From: Cognatazoarcus sp050305135
Lineage (GTDB): Bacteria > Pseudomonadota > Gammaproteobacteria > Burkholderiales > Rhodocyclaceae
Assembly: GCA_050305135.1 (NCBI GenBank)
Contig: JBNLET010000109.1
Span: forward strand, 35,827-99,826
Length of the DNA: 64,000 nucleotides
Direction of reading: 5' to 3'
The notes below the pieces were generated by a model. The model did not search any database, was not told the origin of the DNA, and was given only the letters and a program-made list of their open reading frames with translations. Positions within the stretch are counted from its first letter, which is position 1; every line of letters starts with the position of its first letter. This document shows positions 1 through 8,371 of the stretch, piece after piece. The position numbers and the translations under genes were made by a program.

Positions 1-637
1 CGCCGGCCACGCCGAGCCGGATCTCCGATATGCGCGAATCGGTCAGGCGCACGCCGAGACCGAACAGCATCAGCGGGATCGCGATGTCGCCCAGCATCCG
101 GATCGAAATCATCAGCGGCGGCCAGACCTGGATGCCGAGCAGGCCGATCGCGAGGCCGACGAAGGTGGCCCACACCGACGGGATCCTCCAGATGTTGCGC
201 AGCCGGATGTCGTGGTCGAGCAGCCAGCCGCCGAACGAGAAATGCAGCAGGTTCGACACCATGAACATCACCACGGCCGGCGCCAGCGCCTCCTCGCCAA
301 AAGCCAGCACGGCCAGCGGCAGCCCCAGGTTGCCGCTGTTGTTGAACATCATCGGCGGCACCAGCGTGCGCGGATCGATCGCCATGACCCGCGCCGCGGC
401 CCAGGCCGCCAGCCCCGAACCGACCACCAGCACCAGCGTCGCCGCCGCCAGCGGCAGGTAGTTGGTGATCTGGAACGATTTGCCGGCCAGCGCGCCGATC
501 ACCAGGGCCGGCACGAAGACGTCCATGTTCAGCTTGTTGGCATGGGTCAGGTCCGGCTTCATGTGCCGGCCGACGACGAAGCCCAGCGCCGCGATGGCGA
601 ACAGCGGGAACAGAATCGAGACGATGCGGATCAGCAT
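1..637 (-). CDS. AEC-family (auxin efflux carrier-like) transporter, N-terminal part
   Basis: The reading frame starts at the ATG at 637-635 and runs off the left edge, leaving about 212 codons. The visible protein is strongly hydrophobic, with membrane segments near residues 4-23, 40-52, 60-82, 103-130 and 150-175. The segment NNSGNLGLP near residues 99-107 is typical of AEC-family permeases (malate/auxin-type carriers with about ten TM helices); the substrate cannot be read from sequence. It begins 23 bases after the hslU stop on the same strand, so it may be the last gene of the STAS-hslVU transcript. The C-terminal part is outside the window. Confidence 0.75.
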   Translation of the reverse strand, partial: MLIRIVSILFPLFAIAALGFVVGRHMKPDLTHANKLNMDVFVPALVIGALAGKSFQITNYLPLAAATLVLVVGSGLAAWAAARVMAIDPRTLVPPMMFNNSGNLGLPLAVLAFGEEALAPAVVMFMVSNLLHFSFGGWLLDHDIRLRNIWRIPSVWATFVGLAIGLLGIQVWPPLMISIRMLGDIAIPLMLFGLGVRLTDSRISEIRLGVAG

Positions 638-660
638 GGCGCGGGCGAGGCTCGCTCCGC

Positions 661-1995
661 TCAGAGCACGTAGCGCGCCAGATCTTCCCGCTGGGCCAGC
701 GACTCCAGCCGCGAATCGACGTAGGCGGCGTCCACCGAAACCTGGCCGATGCCGGCCTTGCCGGCCTCGAAGGACAATTCCTCGAGCAGCCTTTCCATCA
801 CCGTGTACAGCCGCCGCGCGCCGATGTTCTCGGTCTTTTCATTGACCTGGTAGGCGATCTCGGCCAGCCGCCGGATGCCCTCGGCGCTGAATTCCAGCGT
901 CACGCCGTCGGTCGCCAGCAGGGCCTGGTACTGGCGCGTCAGGCAGGCGTCGGTGGCGGTCAGGATGCGCTCGAAGTCGTCCACCGAGAGCGAATCGAGT
1001 TCGACGCGGATCGGGAAGCGGCCCTGCAGCTCCGGAATCAGGTCGCTCGGCTTGGACAGGTGGAAGGCGCCGCTGGCGATGAACAGGATGTGGTCGGTGC
1101 GCACCATGCCGTACTTGGTGGACACCGTGGTGCCCTCGACCAGCGGCAGCAGGTCGCGCTGCACGCCCTGGCGCGACACGTCGGCCCCCTGCATCTCGCT
1201 GCGGGCCGCCACCTTGTCCAGTTCGTCGAGGAACACGATGCCGTTCTGCTCGACCGCGTTGAGCGCCTCGGCCTTGATCTCCTCGTCGTTCACCAGCCGC
1301 GCGGCTTCCTCGTCGGCCAGTGCCTTCAGCGCATCGGCGATCTTCAACTTGCGCATCTTCTTGCGGCCGCTGCCCATGTTCTGGAACATGCCCTGGATCT
1401 GCTGGGTCAGTTCCTCCATGCCCGGCGGCGCGAAGATCTCGGCCGCCATCGCCGGCGAGGCGATCTCGAGTTCGATCTCCTTGTCGTCCAGTTCGCCTTC
1501 CCTGAGCTTCTTGCGGAATTTCTGCCGCGTCGAGGAATCCGCGCTCGGCGCCGGCTCCTCGCCGAAGCCGACCGGCCGGGCCGGCGGCAGCAGCGCATCG
1601 AGGACGCGATCCTCGGCGGCATCCATGGCCCGGTCGCGCACCCGCTGCATGGCTCGCTCGCGATGTTCCTTGACCGCGATCTCGGCCAGGTCGCGGATGA
1701 TCGTATCCACGTCCCGCCCGACGTAGCCGACCTCGGTGAACTTGGTGGCCTCGATCTTGACGAACGGCGCGTTCGCCAGCCGCGCCAGGCGGCGGGCGAT
1801 CTCGGTCTTGCCGACACCGGTCGGACCGATCATCAGGATGTTCTTCGGCGTGATCTCGGAGCGCAGCGGTTCTTCCACCTGGGCCCGTCGCCAGCGGTTG
1901 CGCAAGGCGATGGCGACGGCCTTCTTGGCCTTGTCCTGGCCGACGATGTGCTTGTCGAGTTCGGAGACGATCTCCGGCGGGGTCATCTGGGTCAT
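661..1995 (-). CDS. hslU: HslU, ATPase subunit of the HslUV protease
   Basis: AAA+ unfoldase that feeds proteins to the HslV peptidase in the cytoplasm. The 444-residue length fits the family. Walker A is GPTGVGKT at 57-64, the pore loop GYVGRD is at 90-95, Walker B IVFLDE at 253-258, with the intermediate I-domain between. The C-terminus ends RYVL, the tail that inserts between HslV subunits to activate them. It follows hslV by 72 bases on the same strand, the usual order. No heat-shock promoter was identified directly upstream, so expression from in front of hslV or the STAS gene is likely. Confidence 0.97.
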   Translation of the reverse strand: MTQMTPPEIVSELDKHIVGQDKAKKAVAIALRNRWRRAQVEEPLRSEITPKNILMIGPTGVGKTEIARRLARLANAPFVKIEATKFTEVGYVGRDVDTIIRDLAEIAVKEHRERAMQRVRDRAMDAAEDRVLDALLPPARPVGFGEEPAPSADSSTRQKFRKKLREGELDDKEIELEIASPAMAAEIFAPPGMEELTQQIQGMFQNMGSGRKKMRKLKIADALKALADEEAARLVNDEEIKAEALNAVEQNGIVFLDELDKVAARSEMQGADVSRQGVQRDLLPLVEGTTVSTKYGMVRTDHILFIASGAFHLSKPSDLIPELQGRFPIRVELDSLSVDDFERILTATDACLTRQYQALLATDGVTLEFSAEGIRRLAEIAYQVNEKTENIGARRLYTVMERLLEELSFEAGKAGIGQVSVDAAYVDSRLESLAQREDLARYVL

Positions 1996-2067
1996 GCTCG
2001 TGCTCTGGTTGCGCAGGCCGGCCGGTCGGGGCCGCCCACTGCGCGGGATTGAAAATACCTGCGGCGC

Positions 2068-2607
2068 TCAGCCCTCGATCACTTCGATGACGTGGCTCTG
2101 GTTGGTGTAGATGCACAGGTCGCCGGCGATCGCGAGCGACTTGGCGACGATTTCTTCGGGCGCCAGATCGGTGTTCTCCAGCAGCGCGCGCGCCGCGGAC
2201 TGGGCGTAGGCGCCGCCGCTGCCGATCGCGACGATGCCGTGCTCCGGCTCCAGCACGTCGCCGTTGCCGGTGATGATCAGCGAATTGTCCCGGTCGGCCA
2301 CCGCCAGCATCGCCTCCAGCCGCCGCAACATGCGGTCGGTGCGCCAGTCCTTGGCCAGTTCGACCGAGGCGCGCAGCAGGTTGCCCTGGTGCTTTTCGAG
2401 CTTGGCCTCGAAGCGCTCGATCAGCGTGAATGCGTCGGCGGTGCCGCCGGCGAAGCCGGCCAGGATGCGGTCCTGGTAGATGCGCCGCACCTTGCGCGCG
2501 CTGGCCTTGACGACGATGTTGCCGAGCGTGACCTGCCCGTCGCCGCCGAGCGCGACGCGCTGGCCGCGGCGCACCGACAGGATGGTGGTGCCGTGATACT
2601 GTTCCAT
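2068..2607 (-). CDS. hslV: HslV, peptidase subunit of the HslUV protease
   Basis: Proteasome-beta-like threonine peptidase, 179 residues, which forms the double hexamer core of HslUV. In most bacteria the nucleophilic Thr is residue 2, exposed by Met removal. Here the protein begins MEQYHG before the TTILSVRR segment, so the nucleophile should be Thr7 and a six-residue propeptide has to be removed. To my knowledge this extended form is common in betaproteobacteria. GDGQVTLGN, AGFAGGTADAF and the C-terminal GDLCIYTNQ segment are all present. It lies between the STAS gene (28-base gap) and hslU. Confidence 0.97.
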   Translation of the reverse strand: MEQYHGTTILSVRRGQRVALGGDGQVTLGNIVVKASARKVRRIYQDRILAGFAGGTADAFTLIERFEAKLEKHQGNLLRASVELAKDWRTDRMLRRLEAMLAVADRDNSLIITGNGDVLEPEHGIVAIGSGGAYAQSAARALLENTDLAPEEIVAKSLAIAGDLCIYTNQSHVIEVIEG

Positions 2608-2635
2608 GAATTCGTCCGGATCTCGGACGCGATGC

Positions 2636-3790
2636 TCAGCGGCGGGGAACCACCTGGGCGACCTGGTGCACCCCCATGACCCGCAGCAGCGCCGCGACCA
2701 TGTTGTTCACTTTCTTGAAGGTCACCAGTTTACCCTGCGCCTGCAGATTGGCGAGGATATTGAACAGCGTGCCGGCCGAAGCGAAATCGACGCGGCGCAG
2801 CCGCGAGCAATCGACATCGACCATCGTGCGCTTGGAGGCGAAGGCCGCCAGATCGCGCACCTGGGCCTGCTCGCCGGAGGAAATCTCGCCCTCGAGCTGG
2901 AAGGCCTGACGGCCGGAGGAGGAGGACTGCGAAGGCGCCTCGACCGCAGGCGCATCGGCATCCGGTGCGCGGGCCGCATCCCACGACGGCGGCGATTCCT
3001 CGAACGTGATCGCGTAGTCGATGGCGTATTGCTCGAAGCGCTCGAACTCGCCGATGCGCTGCAGCATGTCGAACAACAGCAGCCAGGATTCCCGCCTTTC
3101 GGGCTTGCCGCAGACGACATGCCTGAGCAGCATGCCGGCCAGCGTGCTGCAGTTGAGCAAGGTCACCGGCACGTGGTCGTCCTCGAGCTGCCGCAACACC
3201 TGGCGCAACAGTTTGCAGCCCTTGTCGTCGGCGTTGCGCAAGCGCCCGAGGTCGATCTTGATGCTGCCGTTCTCACGCGCGAATTCCACCAGCTTGCCGA
3301 ACTGGACTTCCACCTGGCCCGACAAGCTGCCGTTCAGCGCCACGGTCGGGGTGGCATCGACCGGCGCCTCCTCGCGTGGGCTGGACAGGTCCTCCCACTG
3401 CGGGGGGGACTTCTCGAAACGGGAAGCGTAGATCGCGCCGCGCTGGTCGAAGCGCTGCCGGTCGCCGGCCAGCCGATGCAGGTCGAGCAGCATCAGCCAC
3501 AGGCCCTCGCCGGCTTCGTCGCCGACGGCTCCGTCGAGCGTCGCCTCGAGCACCTGCGCAGCCTCCTCGTCCTGGCCGGCAGCGAACAGCATCGCCGCTT
3601 CCTCGGCCACCGCCAGCAGCGCATCGCCGCCTTCCAGCACCTGCACCTTCTCGGCGCACTGGGCCAGCGCCCAGGCGTCGCCGGCACCGGTGAAGTCGAG
3701 CGACGACAGCTCGGACGGCGGGCCCTGCTTCTTGCGGCCTTCGCCATCGCTGCCGGATTTTTCCGGCTTCTTGCCGCCGAACACGGTCAT
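2636..3790 (-). CDS. Tandem helical-module/STAS-domain protein
   Basis: A 384-residue cytoplasmic protein without signal peptide. The frame is open upstream to 3859, but the ATG at 3790 (MTVFGGKK) is preceded by GAGG at a good distance and is preferred. Two STAS-like segments (about residues 150-230 and 295-380) resemble anti-sigma antagonist/MlaB-type folds. In front of each is a helical segment ending in a shared motif: FEKSPPQW near 125 and FEESPPSW near 264. The protein therefore looks like an internal duplication of a helix-SPPxW-STAS module. The usual phosphorylatable Ser/Thr of SpoIIAA is not evident. It is probably cotranscribed with hslVU; its role is unknown. Confidence 0.75.
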   Translation of the reverse strand: MTVFGGKKPEKSGSDGEGRKKQGPPSELSSLDFTGAGDAWALAQCAEKVQVLEGGDALLAVAEEAAMLFAAGQDEEAAQVLEATLDGAVGDEAGEGLWLMLLDLHRLAGDRQRFDQRGAIYASRFEKSPPQWEDLSSPREEAPVDATPTVALNGSLSGQVEVQFGKLVEFARENGSIKIDLGRLRNADDKGCKLLRQVLRQLEDDHVPVTLLNCSTLAGMLLRHVVCGKPERRESWLLLFDMLQRIGEFERFEQYAIDYAITFEESPPSWDAARAPDADAPAVEAPSQSSSSGRQAFQLEGEISSGEQAQVRDLAAFASKRTMVDVDCSRLRRVDFASAGTLFNILANLQAQGKLVTFKKVNNMVAALLRVMGVHQVAQVVPRR

Positions 3791-4015
3791 TGCCACGCCT
3801 CGTATTTCATCTCCGCGTCGATTTGCGCTCGACGACGAAAGCTTAGCACTCGTTAACAATCGATTCAGGAACTGCTACGCGCCAATTGCACGAAAGTTAG
3901 ACGGCCATCTTACTCCGCCGCGGGGCCGATCACAGCGGCGGCGAACGCCCCCGAAGACCTTACCTCCGGTGACAAATACGGCAGCGGTGCAAAAAGGTAA
4001 AGCGCCTTTATCGGT

Positions 4016-4021
4016 TAGAAT
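4016..4021 (+). promoter_or_regulatory. Possible -10 element ahead of ybgC-tol operon
   Basis: TAGAAT lies eight bases before the ybgC ATG. No convincing -35 hexamer is seen 16-18 bases upstream. If used, the transcript would start at or within a base or two of the ATG and be nearly leaderless. An in-frame GTG at 3987 is the alternative start upstream. Confidence 0.3.
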
Positions 4022-4028
4022 CCGCGCA

Positions 4029-4469
4029 ATGCAAGCCCCCCGGACACCATCAGGCAAAGACTCCGGCACGGAGTTCCGCATCGCCGTCCGGGTGTACTAC
4101 GAGGACACCGATGCCGGCGGCGTGGTGTATTACGCGAACTACCTCCGCTTTTGCGAACGGGCCCGCACCGAATGGTTGCGCGACAGGGGCTTCAGCCAGC
4201 GATCGCTGATGACCGAAGCCGGCGTGGCTTTCGTGGTACGCCGGCTGACGGCCGAATACGTCGGATCGGCGAAACTCGATGACGTACTGGACGTGTTGAC
4301 TTCGATCGAACGCCTCGGCGGCGCGAGCATCGTCTTCGTGCAGCGCATCCTGCGGGGTGAGCACTGCCTGTTCGAGGCCCGCGTCACGGTGGCCTGCATC
4401 GACTTGGCGCGGCACGCTGCAACAGCGATTCCGGCCGAGATCCGGCACCGACTGTCACCTTCCAACTGA
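4029..4469 (+). CDS. ybgC: YbgC, Tol-Pal-associated acyl-CoA thioesterase
   Basis: Hotdog-fold thioesterase of the 4HBT family, 146 residues, encoded first in the tol-pal operon as in many Proteobacteria. The active-site stretch YYEDTDAGG (about 23-31) carries the catalytic Asp. The following position is Tyr (VVYYANYL) where E. coli YbgC has His; I recall Tyr in other betaproteobacterial homologues, so it need not mean loss of function. The ATG at 4029 was chosen because the frame upstream is poorly coding, though a GTG at 3987 is possible. The stop is 13 bases before tolQ. Confidence 0.9.
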   Translation: MQAPRTPSGKDSGTEFRIAVRVYYEDTDAGGVVYYANYLRFCERARTEWLRDRGFSQRSLMTEAGVAFVVRRLTAEYVGSAKLDDVLDVLTSIERLGGASIVFVQRILRGEHCLFEARVTVACIDLARHAATAIPAEIRHRLSPSN

Positions 4470-4482
4470 AGAAGAAGATCAC

Positions 4483-5157
4483 ATGGAAGTCACCACCGAT
4501 CTGTCGATCGTCTCGCTGATCAGCAATGCCAGCCTGCTGGTCAAGCTCGTCATGGCGCTACTGCTCGGCGTCTCGCTGGTGTCCTGGTACTGGATATTCC
4601 GCAAGTGGTTCGCGATTCGCAGCGCGCGCAGCAAGACGCTCAAGTTCGAGCGCGATTTCTGGAGCGGCGGCGACCTCAACGCGCTGTTCCAGAGTGCTGC
4701 CAACGACCGGCACCATTCCGGCCCGATGGAGCGGATCTTCGAGTCCGGCTACCGCGAGTTCGCCAAGCTGCGCAGCAAGAACGCCGACGGCAACACCACC
4801 ATCGGCGGCGCCCAGCGCGCGATGCGGGCCACCTACCAGCGTGAGATCGACGATCTGGAGGCGCACCTGGCCTTTCTCGCCTCGGTCGGTTCGGTCTCGC
4901 CCTACGTCGGCCTGTTCGGCACCGTGTGGGGAATCATGAACGCCTTCCGCGGTCTCGCCAACGTGACCTCGGCCACCCTCGCCCACGTCGCGCCGGGTAT
5001 CGCCGAAGCGCTGGTGGCCACCGCCATCGGCCTGTTCGCGGCGATTCCGGCGGTGGTCGCCTACAACCGCTTCGCCCACGACATCGATCGCCTGTCGGTG
5101 AGGCTCGAGAGCTTCATGGAGGAGTTCTCCAACATCCTGCAGAGGCAGTTGCGCTGA
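4483..5157 (+). CDS. tolQ: TolQ, proton-channel subunit of Tol-Pal
   Basis: Inner-membrane MotA/TolQ/ExbB protein of 224 residues with three membrane spans (about 15-40, 133-158 and 170-195) and a large cytoplasmic loop. With TolR it uses the proton gradient to energise TolA during outer-membrane constriction at division. The segment GLFGTVWGIMNAF in the second TM and the AEALVATAIGLFAAIPAVVAYN region in the third are family hallmarks. Its ATG lies 13 bases after the ybgC stop and its TGA overlaps the tolR ATG by one base. Confidence 0.96.
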   Translation: MEVTTDLSIVSLISNASLLVKLVMALLLGVSLVSWYWIFRKWFAIRSARSKTLKFERDFWSGGDLNALFQSAANDRHHSGPMERIFESGYREFAKLRSKNADGNTTIGGAQRAMRATYQREIDDLEAHLAFLASVGSVSPYVGLFGTVWGIMNAFRGLANVTSATLAHVAPGIAEALVATAIGLFAAIPAVVAYNRFAHDIDRLSVRLESFMEEFSNILQRQLR

Positions 5158-5561
5158 TGCGAACGCGCCGCTTGATGAACCAGATCAACGTCGTGCCCTA
5201 CATCGACGTGATGCTGGTGCTGCTGGTGATCTTCATGGTCACCGCGCCGATGATCCAGGTCGGCTCGGTGGACCTGCCGAGCGTCGGCAAGGCTTCCCAG
5301 GTGTCGGTCGAACCGATCGAGGTGATCGTGCACGCCGACGGCTCGCTGGCGATCCGCGAACGCGACAAAGCGCCGATCAAGGTCGCACGCGACGACTTGG
5401 TCGGCGAATTGCGCCGGCTGCTGAAGGACGATGCCGAGCACCCGGTGCTGATCGCCGGCGACAAGGCGGTCCGCTACGAGGCCGTGCTCGACGCGATGGA
5501 CCTGCTGCAGCGCGAGGGCATCCGCAAGATCGGCCTGCTGGTGCAGCCCGGCAAGACCTGA
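5157..5561 (+). CDS. tolR: TolR, ExbD-like subunit of Tol-Pal
   Basis: A 134-residue protein with a short cytoplasmic N-terminus, one TM helix (about 15-37) and a periplasmic domain. The TM begins YIDVMLVLLVIFM and contains Asp17, the proton-carrying residue conserved in TolR/ExbD. The start codon shares one base with the tolQ stop (TGATG), so the two subunits are translationally coupled. Confidence 0.96.
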   Translation: MRTRRLMNQINVVPYIDVMLVLLVIFMVTAPMIQVGSVDLPSVGKASQVSVEPIEVIVHADGSLAIRERDKAPIKVARDDLVGELRRLLKDDAEHPVLIAGDKAVRYEAVLDAMDLLQREGIRKIGLLVQPGKT

Positions 5562-5579
5562 GGCGCGGGATTGGCAGGC

Positions 5580-6455
5580 ATGGTGCGCTATCCGGTCGAC
5601 CAGAACTCCGGCAAATGGCCGTCGATCTTCTTGACGGTGCTGGTGCATGGCCTGCTGGCGGCCTTTCTCTTCTACGGCCTGCACTGGCAGGCCCGGCCGC
5701 CGGCGGTGGTGGAGGTCAGCCTGGTGCAGGCCGTGCCGGCTCCGCCGGTCGTGCAGCCGCCCAAGCCGGTGCCGAAACCGGTCGAACCCCCGCCGGAGCC
5801 GAAACCGGAACCGAAGCCCGACCCGGTGCCGGAACCGCCGCCGGCGCCGCCTCCGCCGCGGCTGAAGCCGCCACCACCCCCGCCGCCGCCGGCCGAGCCC
5901 GAGATCGCGCAGAAGGCGCCGGAGGTGAAGCCGGAACCGAAGCCAGAACCAAAGCCCGAGCCGAAACCAAAGCCAAAGCCCGAACCGAAGCCGAAACCCG
6001 AGCCGAAGCCAAAGCCAAAGCCGAAGGGGCCGACCGCCCAGGAGCTGGCAGCGCGCGAACAGGAAAAGCACATGCAGGAACTGCTTGCCCAGGAAGCTCA
6101 GCTCGCCCGCCAGCAGGCCTTGCTGCGCGAAGAGGCACTGCGCGCCGCCGACGCGCAGAAGGCCGCGCTGCGCTCGCGCGCGGCGGCCGACTACGCGGCG
6201 CGGATCCAGGCCAAGGTGAAAGGCAACATCGTGCTGCCGCCGGGCATCGCCGGCGACCCGTCGGCCATCTTCATGGTGGATCAGTTGCCGGACGGCACCG
6301 TGATCGACGTCCGCCTGCAGCGCACGTCCGGCAATCCGTCGCTCGACGTGGCGATCGAGCGGGCGATCCACAAATCGAGTCCGTTGCCGAAGCCGGGCGA
6401 CCCGTCGCTCTACACGCGCACGCTGGAACTCCGGTTCTGGCCGCTGCGCGAATGA
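5580..6455 (+). CDS. tolA: TolA, periplasm-spanning energy transducer
   Basis: TonB-like protein of about 291 residues: an N-terminal TM anchor (about 14-34), a long extended region of Pro/Lys/Glu repeats (about 55-155), a charged helical stretch, and a C-terminal TolA/TonB domain with LQRTSGNPSLDVAIERAI. It links TolQR to TolB-Pal across the periplasm. The start is taken as the ATG at 5580 (MVRYPVDQNS); a TTG at 5571 in the same frame is possible. The central region is KPEP-rich rather than the Ala-rich helix of E. coli TolA, closer to TonB linkers. Confidence 0.92.
   Translation: MVRYPVDQNSGKWPSIFLTVLVHGLLAAFLFYGLHWQARPPAVVEVSLVQAVPAPPVVQPPKPVPKPVEPPPEPKPEPKPDPVPEPPPAPPPPRLKPPPPPPPPAEPEIAQKAPEVKPEPKPEPKPEPKPKPKPEPKPKPEPKPKPKPKGPTAQELAAREQEKHMQELLAQEAQLARQQALLREEALRAADAQKAALRSRAAADYAARIQAKVKGNIVLPPGIAGDPSAIFMVDQLPDGTVIDVRLQRTSGNPSLDVAIERAIHKSSPLPKPGDPSLYTRTLELRFWPLRE
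5930..6028 (+). repeat. Lys-Pro-Glu-Pro coding repeat inside tolA
   Basis: Short imperfect tandem repeats of the pattern aag-ccg-gaa-ccg encode alternating KPEP/KPKP units. The period is 6 or 12 bases with synonymous differences, which makes the stretch prone to length change by slippage. It codes the rigid extended spacer of TolA. Confidence 0.8.
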
Positions 6456-6495
6456 GTGTTGCACAACGCCGGGCGACCGAGAGGAATGACTCGGC

Positions 6496-6501
6496 TATAA
6501 T
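6496..6501 (+). promoter_or_regulatory. Possible internal -10 element ahead of tolB
   Basis: A perfect TATAAT lies in the 67-base gap between tolA and tolB, 22 bases before the tolB ATG. No good -35 is found 17 bases upstream, so promoter function is tentative; an internal promoter before tolB-pal is known in other bacteria. Confidence 0.3.
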
Positions 6502-6522
6502 CGCGCGAACCGGAAAACCGTT

Positions 6523-7800
6523 ATGAAACATAAACTTTTCGCACACATCCTGTTGCTGGTCGTATTCCTGGCCGGCAGCGTGGCCGCCCGCGCCCAGCTG
6601 TCGATCGAAATCACCGGCGCCGGCGCCAACCAGATTCCCGTCGCGGTGGCCCGCTTCGAAGGTGAAACCGCGCTGCCGGCGGCGGTCACCGAGGTGGTGC
6701 GGGCCGACCTGTTGCGCAGCGGCCTGTTCTCGATGATCGAGACCGGACCGCAGCCGATCGGCGAATCGACGCTGCCGGACCTGGCCAATTTCCGTATCCG
6801 CGGTGCAGATGCGATGCTGGTCGGATCGGTCGTGCCGCTGGACGGCAAGCGCTTCGAAGTACGCTTCCGGCTGTTCGACACGCAGCGCCAGGCCGAACTC
6901 GGCGCGCTGGCGCTGCGCATGAACGCCAGCCAGCACCGCGCCACCGGCCACCGCATCGCGGACTACGTCTATCAGAAGCTGACCGGCCTGCCGGGCGTGT
7001 TCTCGACCCGCATCGCCTACGTGGTCAAGACCGGCAAGCGCTACCAGCTGCAGATCGCCGATGCCGACGGCGAAAACCCACAGACCGCGCTCGCCTCGCA
7101 CGAACCGATCATTTCGCCGGCCTGGTCGCCGGACGGCAGCAAGCTCGCCTACGTCTCGTTCGAGGCCAAGAAACCGGTGGTCTACATCCATTCGCTGGCC
7201 ACCGGCCTGCGCAGCGTGGTCGCCAATTTCAAGGGTTCGAACTCGGCACCGGCCTGGTCGCCGGACGGCCAGCGGCTGGCGGTGGTACTGACCAAGGACG
7301 GCCAGTCCCAACTCTATACCGTCAATGCCGATGGTTCGGGCGTCAAGCGCATCGCCTCGTCGAGCGGCATCGACACCGAGCCGGCCTGGTCGTCCGACGG
7401 CAAGTGGATCTATTTCACGTCCGATCGCGGCGGCAGCCCGCAGATCTACCGCATCGACCCGCAAGGCAGGAACCTGCAGCGGATCAGCTTCGACGGCAGC
7501 TATAACGTCACGCCGCGTCCCTCGCCGGACAACCGCAGCCTGGCCTTCGTGACCCGCAGCGACGGCCGCTTCCAGGTCGCGGTGATGGATCTCGCCTCGC
7601 ACCAGGTGACCGTCCTGACGGACACCGCGCGGGACGAGTCGCCGAGTTTTTCCCCCAACGGGCGAATGATCCTTTACGCCACCGAGACGGGTGGGCGCGG
7701 CGTGCTGGCGGCGGTATCCTCCGACGGCCGCGTCAAGCAGCGCCTTTCCGTTCAAGCGGCAGACGTCCGCGAACCGGCTTGGGGCCCGTTGCCCCAGTAA
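6523..7800 (+). CDS. tolB: TolB, periplasmic beta-propeller of Tol-Pal
   Basis: Exported protein of 425 residues with a clear signal peptide (positively charged start, hydrophobic core, cleavage after about residue 24, ARA-Q). The TolB N-terminal domain (about 25-160) is followed by WD40-like PD40 repeats marked by recurrent PAWSPDG/SPAWSPDGS segments (about 190-425). TolB binds Pal and, when Pal is released, TolA. It follows tolA by 67 bases and precedes pal by 28 bases. Confidence 0.97.
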   Translation: MKHKLFAHILLLVVFLAGSVAARAQLSIEITGAGANQIPVAVARFEGETALPAAVTEVVRADLLRSGLFSMIETGPQPIGESTLPDLANFRIRGADAMLVGSVVPLDGKRFEVRFRLFDTQRQAELGALALRMNASQHRATGHRIADYVYQKLTGLPGVFSTRIAYVVKTGKRYQLQIADADGENPQTALASHEPIISPAWSPDGSKLAYVSFEAKKPVVYIHSLATGLRSVVANFKGSNSAPAWSPDGQRLAVVLTKDGQSQLYTVNADGSGVKRIASSSGIDTEPAWSSDGKWIYFTSDRGGSPQIYRIDPQGRNLQRISFDGSYNVTPRPSPDNRSLAFVTRSDGRFQVAVMDLASHQVTVLTDTARDESPSFSPNGRMILYATETGGRGVLAAVSSDGRVKQRLSVQAADVREPAWGPLPQ

Positions 7801-7828
7801 CTGAATGACAAAACAAGAGGAGCCTTCG

Positions 7829-8371
7829 ATGCGCAAGATTCTAGCTGTACCCGCCCTTCTGACTGCCCTGCTGGCGGGCTGCGGATCCACGCCGATGAAC
7901 GCCGAGCAAGGCGGCGCCGCGGTCGAGGATCGCAGCGCCACGACAGTCGAAACGCCGCAGGTGCAGACCGTGACCCCGAGCGAGCGCAACGGCTCCTCCG
8001 GCCTGGAGGAATTGACCAATCCGAACAGCCCGCTGTCCAAGCGCAGCGTGTATTTCGATTTCGACAGCTTCGTGCTGCGGCCCGAGTTCCAACCGCTGGT
8101 GGAGGCCCACGCCCGCTTCCTGCTGGCGCATTCCGACGTGCGCATGCTGATCCAGGGCAACGCCGACGAACGCGGCAGCCGCGAATACAACCTCGCCCTC
8201 GGCCAGAAGCGAGCCGACGCGCTGCGCCGCGCACTGAGCCTGCTGGGCGTGTCGGACTCGCAGATCGAGTCGGTCAGCCTGGGCGAGGAGAAGCCGCGCT
8301 GCACCGATTCGAGCGAGCAATGCTGGGCCGAGAACCGGCGCGCCGACATGCTCTATACGGGTGAGTTTTGA
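7829..8371 (+). CDS. pal: Pal, peptidoglycan-associated lipoprotein
   Basis: Outer-membrane lipoprotein of 180 residues. The lipobox LLAGC places the lipidated cysteine at residue 18. The C-terminal OmpA-like domain (about 70-180) has the peptidoglycan-binding segment NADERGSREYNLALGQKRA. The ATG at 7829 was chosen over an in-frame ATG at 7805 because GAGGAG precedes it and it gives a normal lipoprotein signal peptide. The stop overlaps the cpoB ATG by one base. Confidence 0.97.
   Translation: MRKILAVPALLTALLAGCGSTPMNAEQGGAAVEDRSATTVETPQVQTVTPSERNGSSGLEELTNPNSPLSKRSVYFDFDSFVLRPEFQPLVEAHARFLLAHSDVRMLIQGNADERGSREYNLALGQKRADALRRALSLLGVSDSQIESVSLGEEKPRCTDSSEQCWAENRRADMLYTGEF

Noticed and set aside
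5930..6028. CRISPR-like or satellite repeat
   Set aside because: Period of 6-12 bases, in frame, coding KPEP in TolA; no spacer structure.
5061..6464. Minus-strand open frame opposite tolR-tolA
   Set aside because: Its Leu/Arg/Phe/Gly repeats are the mirror of the Pro/Lys/Glu repeats of TolA, so it is a shadow.
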